A stretch of 64,000 nt of DNA. It comes from CAVSUR01 sp963731285 (GTDB lineage: Bacteria; Actinomycetota; Actinomycetes; Streptosporangiales; Streptosporangiaceae). How positions within the stretch are numbered: the first letter of the stretch is position 1; the number at the start of each line of letters is the position of its first letter. Below, one piece after another: positions 26,119 through 34,208 of the stretch. The notes beneath the pieces are model-generated. The model was not told the DNA's origin, ran no database searches, and saw nothing but the letters and a program-made list of their open reading frames with translations. The translations under genes were made by a program, and so were the position numbers. Location: contig CAVSUR010000014.1 of the NCBI GenBank assembly GCA_963731285.1, positions 1,116,001 to 1,180,000 of the forward strand, read 5' to 3'.

Positions 26119-27167
26119 GCATCCGCCGGCCGGACGGCGTCAGGACCGGCGGCAGCCAGTCAGCCGCCGGGACCGGCGGGGGCACGCACAGCGGCAGGAC
26201 GCCGGGCACCAGGACGGCCGGGGCGGTGCCGCCCGCCGCCCTGGTGCTCACCGGCATCGTCTCGGTGCAGGTCGGTGCGGGCCTGGCCGGCCGGATGTTC
26301 AGCCAGGTCGCACCGGCGGGGATGACCGGCCTGCGACTGTGGAGCGCGGCGATCGTGATGGCGGCCCTCGGCGGCCGCGCCGCGGTGCGCGCGGTGGCCG
26401 ATATCGTGCGCCACCGGGCCTGGCGCGACGCGGCGACCGCGGTGGCGTTCGGGCTGACCCTCGCGGTGATGAACTTCTCCATCTACCAGTCGTTCGCGCG
26501 CATACCGCTGGGCATCGCGGTGACCATCGAGTTCCTCGGGCCGCTGGGCGTCGCGGTCGCGGCGTCGCGCAGGCTGATCGACGTGCTCTGGGTGACCCTG
26601 GCGGCAGCGGGGGTGCTGCTGCTCGCCCGTGGCGGCACGCCGCTCGCGCCAGGCGCCGCCGCCGGGCATCGCACGGCCATCGCCGGCATCATCTTCGCCT
26701 TGATCGCGGCGGCGGCGTGGGCGGCGTACATCCTGCTCAGCCGGTCGACCGGGCGGCGGCTGAGCGGCAGCTCCGGCCTGGTGACCGCGATGGTGGTGGC
26801 CGGAGTGATCATCACTCCGGCCGCGGTGACGGCCGGCGGCCGCGCGCTGCTGCGGCCCGGTGTAGCCGGCCTGGGGGCGGTGATCGGGCTGCTGTCGTCG
26901 GTCATTCCGTACTGGCTGGAATTCGAGACGCTGCGGCGCATCCCGGCCCGGGTGTTCGGCATCTGGATGAGCCTCGAGCCCGCGGTGGCGGCGCTGGTCG
27001 GCCTGCTGCTGCTGGGCGAGGCACTGGCCGTGCGGCAGTGGGCGGCCATCGGCTGCGTGATCGTCGCCTGCGTGGCCGCGGCTCGGGGCCGCCCCGCCGC
27101 GGCCGCGACGCCGGCCCTGGACCTGGCCGCAGTGGCCGCGCCGCCGGATGGGCCGCCGCCGGCCTAG
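26115..27167 (+). CDS. EamA/RhtA-family (DMT) exporter
   Basis: A 350-residue membrane protein with about ten hydrophobic helices in two repeats of five. The first repeat carries FSIYQSFARIPLGIAVTIEFLGPLGVA and the second SSVIPYWLEFETLRRIPARVFGIWMSLEPAVAALVGLLLLGE (split at about residues 260-300), the hallmark of RhtA-like amino acid exporters. Pro/Gly-rich tails flank both ends. Its GTG overlaps the permease stop, so it is co-transcribed with the ABC pair; why is not clear. Confidence 0.9.
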   Translation: MSIRRPDGVRTGGSQSAAGTGGGTHSGRTPGTRTAGAVPPAALVLTGIVSVQVGAGLAGRMFSQVAPAGMTGLRLWSAAIVMAALGGRAAVRAVADIVRHRAWRDAATAVAFGLTLAVMNFSIYQSFARIPLGIAVTIEFLGPLGVAVAASRRLIDVLWVTLAAAGVLLLARGGTPLAPGAAAGHRTAIAGIIFALIAAAAWAAYILLSRSTGRRLSGSSGLVTAMVVAGVIITPAAVTAGGRALLRPGVAGLGAVIGLLSSVIPYWLEFETLRRIPARVFGIWMSLEPAVAALVGLLLLGEALAVRQWAAIGCVIVACVAAARGRPAAAATPALDLAAVAAPPDGPPPA

Positions 27168-27196
27168 CGAGGGCGGATGGCCCCGTGCCGCGGCAA

Positions 27197-27213
27197 CTGG
27201 CTGCTTCTACCAT
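27197..27213 (+). promoter_or_regulatory. Leaderless promoter of ctaA (17-nt shared block)
   Basis: CTGGCTGCTTCTACCAT ends in the -10 hexamer TACCAT (27208-27213), 6 bases before the GTG at 27220. The same 17 bases recur at 28459-28475 in the same position before the next gene. Confidence 0.7.
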
Positions 27214-27219
27214 GGGTCC

Positions 27220-28272
27220 GTGCCCGTTAACGCCTCGCCCGACGCAGCAGCGCGGCCTGCGGACGCGCCCCGGCCGATTGCCCGGCGGCTGGCCGGTGCC
27301 GTGCTGGCCCCGTCCCCGGCAGCAATGCGCCGAATCGCGCTGGCCAGCGTCATTGCCACCTCGGTCATCGTGGTCAGCGGGGCCGCCGTCCGGCTGAGCC
27401 AGTCGGGCCTGGGCTGCACCACGTGGCCCGACTGCACCAGCCACAGCCTCGTCGCCGCCGGCGCGACCGGTGACTCGCTGATCCACCGCTGGATCGAGTT
27501 CGGCAACCGGCTGGTGACCGCCGCGATCACCCTGGTCTCCGTCGTCGTCGGCGTCGCCGCCTGGCGGTTCAGGGACCCGGCCACGGGCCGCCGGCGGCGC
27601 GACATCTGCGGGCTCGGCTTCGCCCAGCCCGCTGGCATCATCGTCGACGCGGTCATCGGCGGCATCGTCGTGCTCACCAAGCTCAGCCCGTACTGGGTTT
27701 CCGTGCACTTCTTGTTCTCGATGCTGCTAGTGGCCCTCGCGCTGCTGCTCTACGTGCGCAGCGCGGAGGGCGCGGGCCCGGCCACGCCGCTGGCGCGCCG
27801 CGAGGTCGTGCTCCTGGCCCGCGGCCTGGTGGCCGCGCTGACCCTGATGATCGCGATCGGAACCGTGGTGACCGGTACCGGCCCGCTGGCCGGCGCGCCC
27901 TCGGTGGCCAGGTACAGCCTGCCGCGCCAGGGCGTGACCCAGCTGCACGCCGACATCGGCTGGCTGATCGGCGGGCTGCTGATCGCCCTGGTGCTGTCAC
28001 TGCGGCTGACCGGCGCCCCGGACCGGGCGAAGCGGCGCGGTTACCTGCTGATCGGGCTGGTCCTCGTGCAGGGCTGCGTCGGCTACAGCCAGTACTTCGC
28101 GGGCCTGCCGGCCGGCCTGGTGTGGGTGCACGTGACCGGCGCGCTGCTGATCTGGATTACCGCGCTGTCGCTCACCTTCGCACTGCGCGACCGCGGCTGG
28201 GCCGCCGGGACCGCGGAGGCGGGGGCCGCGGAGGCGGGAGCCGGGACCGCGGACCTGGCCCGGAGGACCTAG
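27220..28272 (+). CDS. ctaA: Heme A synthase (COX15/CtaA)
   Basis: A 350-residue integral membrane enzyme that converts heme O to heme A for cytochrome aa3 oxidase. Eight hydrophobic helices are visible. The heme-ligand histidines lie in HRWIEFGNRL, VSVHFLFSML, QLHADIGWLIGG and WVHVTGALLIW, and the paired Cys in GLGCTTWPDC is the actinobacterial/Bacillus type. Short Ala/Gly/Glu-rich repeats end the protein. The GTG start at 27220 follows a -10 element by 6 bases, so the mRNA is probably leaderless. ctaB (heme O synthase), which usually sits opposite or next to ctaA in this neighbourhood, is not in the window. Confidence 0.92.
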   Translation: MPVNASPDAAARPADAPRPIARRLAGAVLAPSPAAMRRIALASVIATSVIVVSGAAVRLSQSGLGCTTWPDCTSHSLVAAGATGDSLIHRWIEFGNRLVTAAITLVSVVVGVAAWRFRDPATGRRRRDICGLGFAQPAGIIVDAVIGGIVVLTKLSPYWVSVHFLFSMLLVALALLLYVRSAEGAGPATPLARREVVLLARGLVAALTLMIAIGTVVTGTGPLAGAPSVARYSLPRQGVTQLHADIGWLIGGLLIALVLSLRLTGAPDRAKRRGYLLIGLVLVQGCVGYSQYFAGLPAGLVWVHVTGALLIWITALSLTFALRDRGWAAGTAEAGAAEAGAGTADLARRT

Positions 28273-28410
28273 CCAGACAGAACCGGCCGGGGATCTGAGG
28301 GCGGCGCCCAGCCCGCGCTGCCGTGGGCGGCAGGGCGGCGACCCCGGACCGGATGCCGGGCCTGGGGTCGCTGGTCATGGCGGGTCTCTCCTGCCGCTGC
28401 GGGACGGCGC

Positions 28411-28432
28411 GATAACGCCGGTTTCCGTTATC
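28411..28432. promoter_or_regulatory. Palindrome upstream of the P-loop kinase gene
   Basis: GATAACG (28411-28417) and CGTTATC (28426-28432) are perfect inverted half-sites 8 bases apart. The AT-rich half-sites stand out from their surroundings and lie just upstream of the -35 region of the promoter whose -10 is at 28470. A dimeric regulator site is plausible; the regulator is unknown. Confidence 0.5.
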
Positions 28433-28458
28433 CCGGGCACACCGTAACAGGGGCCGGC

Positions 28459-28475
28459 CTGGCTGCTTCTACCAT
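28459..28475 (+). promoter_or_regulatory. Leaderless promoter, copy of the ctaA promoter block
   Basis: The 17 bases are identical to 27197-27213. The -10 TACCAT (28470-28475) is 6 bases before the ATG at 28482. Confidence 0.7.
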
Positions 28476-28481
28476 TGGCCG

Positions 28482-29180
28482 ATGCCCGGTCCCCGATCTC
28501 GCGGGGCGGCCGCCGAGCGGGTCGCGAAGGCGGCCGCGCGGTGGCGCGCCGCCGTCCCCGGGGTGCTTGTCACCGCCATCGACGGGCCCGGCGGCGCGGG
28601 CAAATCCACGATCGCGGCGGCCGCCGCTGCGCAGCTGGGCGCCGTGCTCCTGCACACCGACGACTTCTTCCGCCCCGCGGATGACCACCCTGCGGGTGAC
28701 CGCCCCGCGGATCGCCGCCCGGCGGCTGGGAGCCCGGTAGCTGACCGCCCGGCGGACAGGAGCACGGCGGCTGGCACCACCGGGCCGGCAGGCCGGGCGC
28801 TGCGGGAGTACTACGACTGGCCGCGGCTGCGCGCCGAGGCGCTCATCCCGCTGCGAGCCGGGCAGCCCGCCACCTTCCGCCGGCTCGACTGGGCCTGCGG
28901 CCGCCTGGGCGGCGCGAGTACCGTGGCGCCGGGCCCGCTGGTCGTGCTGGAGGGTGTGCTGTCCGCCGCCCCCGAGCTGGCCGACCTGGTGCACAAGTCG
29001 GTGCTGGTCGAAACGCCGGAGGATGAGCGGTTGCGGCGGCTGCGGCAGCGGGTGCGCCCCGAGGACTGGGACGAGGTGTGGCTGGCCGCCGAGCGGGTTT
29101 ACTTCCGCCGTATCCGGCCGGCGGTCAGCTTCGACCTCATCGTGCCCGGCGCCCGGCCGTGGCCTGCGGCAGGCCGATGA
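28482..29180 (+). CDS. Uridine-kinase-like P-loop NTPase
   Basis: A 232-residue nucleoside-kinase-fold protein. Walker A is DGPGGAGKST (about residues 35-44), followed by LLHTDDFFRP, the substrate-site Asp region, and a YYDWPRLRAEALIPL lid segment. VVLEGVLSA corresponds to the kinase beta-strand motif. A Pro/Ala/Asp-rich repeat insert lies at about residues 66-105 (DDHPAGDRPADRRPA). Members of this group in actinobacteria are annotated as uridine kinases but activity is seldom tested. Its last 44 bases overlap the end of the convergent permease gene. Confidence 0.85.
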   Translation: MPGPRSRGAAAERVAKAAARWRAAVPGVLVTAIDGPGGAGKSTIAAAAAAQLGAVLLHTDDFFRPADDHPAGDRPADRRPAAGSPVADRPADRSTAAGTTGPAGRALREYYDWPRLRAEALIPLRAGQPATFRRLDWACGRLGGASTVAPGPLVVLEGVLSAAPELADLVHKSVLVETPEDERLRRLRQRVRPEDWDEVWLAAERVYFRRIRPAVSFDLIVPGARPWPAAGR

Positions 29181-30420
29181 TCAGCGTCATGACCGCGGCC
29201 ACCGCGAAGGACAGGATCGACGCCGACATCCAGCTGGCGGGCGTGAACCCGATATGGCGGCTGATCCAGCCCCAGAAGCTCACCCACCAGGAGATGTAGC
29301 CGGGGTTGATGAGCTGGTAGGTCACGAACCCGGCCGCCCACGGGACCAGCATCAGCCAGCGGGTGCGGGCCCGGCCGGACAGGTCCCACCGCCCGCGCGA
29401 GACCACGAAGAAGTCGGTGACCAGGACGCCGAACATCGGCACGAACACCGATCCCAGCAGTACCAGGAAGTTCTCGTAGTCGGCGATGCTCAGCCACAGC
29501 GCCCCGGCCGTGGTTGCCGCGGTGATCACGATCGCGAGCACCCGGCGATCCCACAGCGGGCGCAGGTTCTGCGTCGACACCGCCGTCGAGTAGACGTTGG
29601 CGAACGACTGGTCGAGCTCGCGGGCGGCGAGGACCGCGAAGGCCAGCGAGCCCGCTGGCAGCGCGATGAATGCCCCGTAGATGTCGGCCGGGTTCCTGGC
29701 CACGGTCACCAGCGCCAGCAGCCCGATGACGTAGCACAGGATCTGGGTGACGCTGTAGCCGATCATCGCCCCGCCGGCCGCGGCGCGCTCGGACACCGAG
29801 TGCCGGGTGTAGTCCGCAGCCAGCGGCGCGAACGAGATCGCCGCCGCCACCACCGTGTCGGTGCCCGGCCAGAAGCCCGACCAGGTGCCGCTGGTGAGCG
29901 GGGGCAGCGGCTGGCGCAGCAGCTGGATCAGCAGATAGGCGAGCACGATCAGTACCGCGGCGGTGGCGTACTTGCGCAGCACCCGGATCGCACCGAGCGG
30001 GCGGACCGCGAACACCCCGGTCAGCGCACCGGAGATGAGGATGTACCCCCATCGCGGCAGCGACGGCGCCACCGTGTGCGCTGCCGTCGCGATGGTCACC
30101 AGCTCGAACACGCCCCAGCCGAGGCACTGCAAGACGTTGAGCACCGTCGGCAGGTAGGACAGCTCGGCGCCGAACAGCCCGCGCAGCAGCACCATGGCCG
30201 GCGCGCCGGTTCGCGCTCCGGGCAGCCCGGACAGCGCCACCCCCGCGGTGCCGAGCAGCGTGCCGGCCACGATCGCGGTCAGGGCCGCCGCCAGTGACGT
30301 CCGCGGCGTGCCCGCTCCGCCTGGCTGCAGCACGAAGATCGCCCCGGTGAAGCCGAGCAGGCTGACCCCGAGGTTGCCCCACAGCCCGAGCTGGTCGATC
30401 AGGCTCAGCGCCCGCGGCAC
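29137..30420 (-). CDS. cytX: CytX-like thiamine-precursor (HMP) permease, NCS1 family
   Basis: A membrane protein of at least 427 residues with about 12 hydrophobic segments and the NCS1 cytosine/purine permease layout (DQLGLWGNLGVSLLGFTGA at the start). A TPP riboswitch lies directly upstream, which identifies it as a transporter for thiamine or its hydroxymethylpyrimidine precursor. The start is unsettled: GTG at 30420 is the first standard codon in frame but has no ribosome site. The frame is open and has good codon bias for a further 100 bases back to the riboswitch. A GTG at 30521 after AGGGAGG is out of frame. The 3' end overlaps the convergent kinase gene. Confidence 0.85.
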   Translation of the reverse strand: MPRALSLIDQLGLWGNLGVSLLGFTGAIFVLQPGGAGTPRTSLAAALTAIVAGTLLGTAGVALSGLPGARTGAPAMVLLRGLFGAELSYLPTVLNVLQCLGWGVFELVTIATAAHTVAPSLPRWGYILISGALTGVFAVRPLGAIRVLRKYATAAVLIVLAYLLIQLLRQPLPPLTSGTWSGFWPGTDTVVAAAISFAPLAADYTRHSVSERAAAGGAMIGYSVTQILCYVIGLLALVTVARNPADIYGAFIALPAGSLAFAVLAARELDQSFANVYSTAVSTQNLRPLWDRRVLAIVITAATTAGALWLSIADYENFLVLLGSVFVPMFGVLVTDFFVVSRGRWDLSGRARTRWLMLVPWAAGFVTYQLINPGYISWWVSFWGWISRHIGFTPASWMSASILSFAVAAVMTLIIGLPQATAGRRAR

Positions 30421-30519
30421 CGGCTCGGCCAGCGTGCGCGATACCTCCGAGTGCCGGCCGCCGGGAACGGTGACGAACTGGCCGTCGGCGGCCTGGAAAC
30501 GGATGTGCTGGGCGCCGCC

Positions 30520-30624
30520 ACGGCTGCCTCCCTACGCCGGCATTACCCGGTCAGGTTCAGACGGTCGGCGGCGCGGGCCAGGTGGCCAGCCGCCCTCTCA
30601 GCCCGGTATGCCCGAGCTCCCGTG
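30520..30624 (-). ncRNA. TPP riboswitch (THI element)
   Basis: On the minus strand the conserved core is complete: CTGAGAGGG on the 5' side, then GAACCTGACCGGGTAATGCC and GGCGTAGGGA on the 3' side. The outer helix pairs CACGG near 30624 with CCGTG near 30520. It sits just before the cytX-like gene and would switch it off when thiamine diphosphate is plentiful. The GGGAGG at its 3' end may be the masked ribosome site. Confidence 0.95.
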
Positions 30625-30901
30625 TGTCTTGCCGGTAACGGTACCTCGCGGCCGGGCGGGCGGCCATGGCCGGTCCCGGCCGGCGGAACGCGGCCGGCGG
30701 CCGGGAGCTGGGCCGCCGGTAACCGGGCCGGCTGGCTGATGCGCGCGGTGCCCGCTGCCTGATAATGGCGATACCGAGCGGCCAATAGATGACGACGCCG
30801 GCGTTTGCCGAAGGTTAGGGGCCGGATCGGATTAGCGGGCGGCCCTGCGGGATAGTGTCGGGACGTAGATCGCGATGCGCGGGAAAGGGGCTGATCCACG
30901 G
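30625..30901 (+). other. Divergent regulatory region between cytX and tkt
   Basis: This 277-base region holds the promoters of the riboswitch transcript and of tkt. TAGTGT near 30853 is a candidate -10 for tkt. AT-rich patches at 30760-30800 and 30815-30835 stand out. No ORF or RNA gene is visible. Confidence 0.45.
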
Positions 30902-33016
30902 GTGAGCAGCGACGTGCGCGAGGCGCTTGACTGGACACCGGCCGATGCGCGGGCCGTGGACCTGATCCGGGTTCTGGCCATGGACGCGGTGCAGCAGGCA
31001 GGCTCGGGTCACCCGGGCACCGCGATGAGCCTGGCCCCCGCCGCTTACGTGCTGTTCCAGCGCGTGCTGCGGCACGATCCGGCGGACGCTGACTGGATCG
31101 GCCGGGACCGGTTCGTGCTGTCCTGCGGTCACTCCAGCCTGACCCTGTACCTCCAGCTCTACCTGTCCGGCTACGACATGACCCTGGACGACATCGAGCA
31201 CCTGCGCACCTGGGGCAGCCGGACGCCCGGCCACCCCGAGCGCCACCACACTCCCGGCGTGGAAATCACCACTGGCCCGCTCGGCCAGGGCCTGGCCAAC
31301 GGGGTCGGGATGGCCATGGCCGCCCGCCGGGTACGCGGCCTGCTCGACGCCGGTGCCGCGCCCGGCGCCAGCCCGTTCGACCACCACGTGTACGTGATCG
31401 CTTCCGACGGTGACATGGAGGAGGGCATCACCCACGAGGCTTCCTCGATCGCCGGGCACCAGCAGCTCGGCAACCTGGTCGTGGTGTACGACGACAACGA
31501 CATCTCGATCGAGGACGACACCGCGATCGCCAAGTCCGAGGATGTCTGCGCCCGGTACGAGGCCTACGGCTGGCACGTCCAGCGAGTCACCTTCCGCAAG
31601 CCCGGCGGCTACCAGGAGGACGTCGAGGCCTTCTACCAGGCGCTGCTGACCGCCCGGGACCACACCGCCGCGCCCTCGTTCATCGCGCTGTCGACGATCA
31701 TCGGCTGGCCGGCGCCGAACAAGCAGAACACCGGCGAGGCGCATGGCTCGGCCCTCGGCGCCGGCGAGGTTGCCGCGACCAAGGAGATCCTGCACTTCGA
31801 CCCGCAGGTTAACTTCCCGGTCGAGGAGGAGGCGCTGGCCCGCGCCCGGCAGGTCACCGGCCGGGGCAAGGAGCTGCACGCGCGGTGGGACGAGCGGTTC
31901 GACGCCTGGGCCGGCGCGCAGCCAGAGCGCAAGGCGCTGCTGGACCGGCTGGCCGCGCGCGGGCTGCCGGCGGGCTGGACCTCAGTGCTGCCGGCCTTCG
32001 AGCCCGATGAGAAGGGCGTGGCCACCCGCAAGGCGTCCGGGGCGATCCTGTCCGCCCTGGCCCCGGTGCTGCCCGAGCTGTGGGGCGGCTCCGCCGACCT
32101 GGCCGGGTCGAACGACACCACGATGAAGGGCGAGCCGTCCTTCATCCCCGAGGAGCACCAGACCAAGATGTTCCCCGGCAACCTCTACGGCCGGACGCTG
32201 CACTTCGGCATCCGCGAGCATGCCATGGGCGCCATCGTCAACGGGATCGCGGCGGACGGGCTGACCCGTCCTTACGGCGGCACATTCCTGGTATTCAGCG
32301 ATTACATGCGGCCCGCGGTCCGGCTGGCGGCGCTGTCGGAGCTGCCGTCCACCTTCGTCTGGACGCACGACTCGATCGGGCTCGGCGAGGACGGCCCGAC
32401 GCACCAGCCGGTCGAGCACCTGTGGGCCCTGCGCGCGATCCCCGGGCTGGACGTGGTCAGGCCGGCCGACGCCAACGAGACCGTAGCGGCCTGGCGGACC
32501 ATCCTGGAACGGACGGATAAGCCGGCCGGACTATGCCTGACCCGGCAGAACGTCCCCGTGTTCGACCGCTCCCCCGACGGCCCGCAGCGGCTGGCCAGCG
32601 CGGACCTGGCGGCCCGGGGCGGCTACGTGTTTGCCGAGGCGACTGGCGGGCAGCCTCAGGTCATCCTGATCGGCACCGGCAGCGAGGTGCAGATCGCGCT
32701 AGCCGCAAGGGACACACTGCAGGGTGACGGCATTCCCACCCGGGTGGTGTCGATGCCGTGCGTGGAATGGTTCGCCGAGCAGGACGCTTCTTACCGGCAG
32801 GAAGTGCTCCCGGCTAACGTCCGGGCCCGGGTCAGCGTCGAGGCTGGCATCGCGCTCGGCTGGCGCGCCTACGTGGGCGATGCGGGCGAGTGCGTAAGCC
32901 TTGAGCACTTCGGCGAATCGGCGGACTATCAGACGTTGTACACCGAATTCGGTTTTACCGCCGAGCACGTGGTCACGGCAGCCAGGGTCAGCCTGGCCAG
33001 GGTGCGCGGCGAGTAA
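30902..33016 (+). CDS. tkt: Transketolase
   Basis: A 704-residue thiamine-diphosphate enzyme moving two-carbon ketol units in the pentose phosphate pathway. GSGHPGTAMS near the start, the TPP-binding segment ASDGDMEEGITHEA...VVVYDDNDISI (about residues 160-195), the pyrimidine-domain GIREHAMGAIVNGIA and the C-terminal domain are all present; length is typical. GTG at 30902, with an AAAGGGG ribosome site, gives the usual N-terminus; an in-frame ATG 27 bases upstream is less likely. It leads the tkt-tal-zwf-opcA-pgl operon. A TPP-controlled transporter is divergently encoded upstream. Confidence 0.96.
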   Translation: MSSDVREALDWTPADARAVDLIRVLAMDAVQQAGSGHPGTAMSLAPAAYVLFQRVLRHDPADADWIGRDRFVLSCGHSSLTLYLQLYLSGYDMTLDDIEHLRTWGSRTPGHPERHHTPGVEITTGPLGQGLANGVGMAMAARRVRGLLDAGAAPGASPFDHHVYVIASDGDMEEGITHEASSIAGHQQLGNLVVVYDDNDISIEDDTAIAKSEDVCARYEAYGWHVQRVTFRKPGGYQEDVEAFYQALLTARDHTAAPSFIALSTIIGWPAPNKQNTGEAHGSALGAGEVAATKEILHFDPQVNFPVEEEALARARQVTGRGKELHARWDERFDAWAGAQPERKALLDRLAARGLPAGWTSVLPAFEPDEKGVATRKASGAILSALAPVLPELWGGSADLAGSNDTTMKGEPSFIPEEHQTKMFPGNLYGRTLHFGIREHAMGAIVNGIAADGLTRPYGGTFLVFSDYMRPAVRLAALSELPSTFVWTHDSIGLGEDGPTHQPVEHLWALRAIPGLDVVRPADANETVAAWRTILERTDKPAGLCLTRQNVPVFDRSPDGPQRLASADLAARGGYVFAEATGGQPQVILIGTGSEVQIALAARDTLQGDGIPTRVVSMPCVEWFAEQDASYRQEVLPANVRARVSVEAGIALGWRAYVGDAGECVSLEHFGESADYQTLYTEFGFTAEHVVTAARVSLARVRGE

Positions 33017-33046
33017 GCGCAGCGACGAGGCGCAAGGAGCGAAACC

Positions 33047-34171
33047 ATGAACTCTCAGCCCGGAACACCGCTGGAGCAGCTCGCGGCGGAGGGCGTCGCC
33101 ATCTGGCTCGACGACATCAGCCGGGAACGGCTGCGCACCGACAACCTGGCCCAGCTGATCCGCGACTTCGGCGTCTGCGGCGTGACCTCGAACCCGTCCA
33201 TCTTCCAGCATGCCCTGGCCCAGGGCGATGCCTACGACGAGCAGCTCGGTGACCTGGCCGCCCGCGAGGTCGCGGTGGAAGAGGCCGCCCGCGCCATCAC
33301 TACCTACGACATCCGCTGGGCCTGCGATGTGCTGCGGCCGGTCTACGAGTCATCCGGCGGGGTCGACGGCCGGGTGTCGATCGAGGTGGACCCGCGGATC
33401 GCGATGGACACCGACAAGACCGTCGCCGAGGCGAAGGCGCTGTGGTGGATGGTGGACCGGCCCAACCTGTTCATCAAGATCCCGGCCACGCTGGCCGGGC
33501 TGCCCGCGATCACCGCGACTCTGGCCGAGGGGATCAGCGTGAACGTCACGCTGATCTTCTCGCTGGAGCGGTACGGCCAGGTGATCGACGCGTTCATGGC
33601 CGGCCTGGAGCAGGCGGCAGAAGCCGGCCGGGACCTGTCCGGGCTGACCTCGGTCGCGTCGTTCTTCGTCAGCCGGGTGGACACCGAGGTGGACAAGCGG
33701 CTCGACAAGATCGACAGCGGGGCCGCGCACGCGGTCCGCGGCAAGGCGGCGATCGCCAATGCCCGGCTGGCCTACGAGCTGTTCGAGCAGAAATCCGCCA
33801 CTCCCCGGTGGGAAGCGCTGACGGCGCGCGGCGCGCTGCCGCAGCGGCCGCTGTGGGCCTCGACCAGCGTCAAGGATAAGGCCTACCCGGACACCATGTA
33901 CGTGACCGAGCTGGTCGCTCCCGGCACGGTCAACACGATGCCCGAGGACACCCTGCACGCTACCGCCGACCACGGCGAGCTGCGCGGCGACACCATCCGC
34001 GGCACCTACGACGAGGCGCGCCAGGTCTTCGCCGAGCTGGAGAGGCTGGGCGTGAGCTATGACGATGTCGTCCAGGTGATCGAGGACGAGGGCGTGGAGA
34101 AGTTCGTGACCTCCTGGACCGACCTGCTCAAGACGATCGAGAACCAGATGGCGGCGGTAGGCGGGCGATGA
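33047..34171 (+). CDS. tal: Transaldolase
   Basis: A 374-residue TIM-barrel enzyme transferring dihydroxyacetone units between sugar phosphates. The N-terminal IWLDDISRERL and GVTSNPSIFQ motifs and the Schiff-base Lys in LFIKIPATLAGL are those of the long actinobacterial type. AAGGAG lies 7 bases before the ATG. It lies 30 bases after tkt in the same operon. Confidence 0.96.
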   Translation: MNSQPGTPLEQLAAEGVAIWLDDISRERLRTDNLAQLIRDFGVCGVTSNPSIFQHALAQGDAYDEQLGDLAAREVAVEEAARAITTYDIRWACDVLRPVYESSGGVDGRVSIEVDPRIAMDTDKTVAEAKALWWMVDRPNLFIKIPATLAGLPAITATLAEGISVNVTLIFSLERYGQVIDAFMAGLEQAAEAGRDLSGLTSVASFFVSRVDTEVDKRLDKIDSGAAHAVRGKAAIANARLAYELFEQKSATPRWEALTARGALPQRPLWASTSVKDKAYPDTMYVTELVAPGTVNTMPEDTLHATADHGELRGDTIRGTYDEARQVFAELERLGVSYDDVVQVIEDEGVEKFVTSWTDLLKTIENQMAAVGGR

Positions 34172-34208
34172 GGCCGACCTGCCGGCGCGATGACGGCGGA
34201 GGGGCCGG

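Noticed and set aside
29137..29180. Overlap of kinase-like and permease genes as an annotation error
   Set aside because: Both C-termini are plausible and each frame has a normal stop; a 44-base convergent overlap is acceptable.
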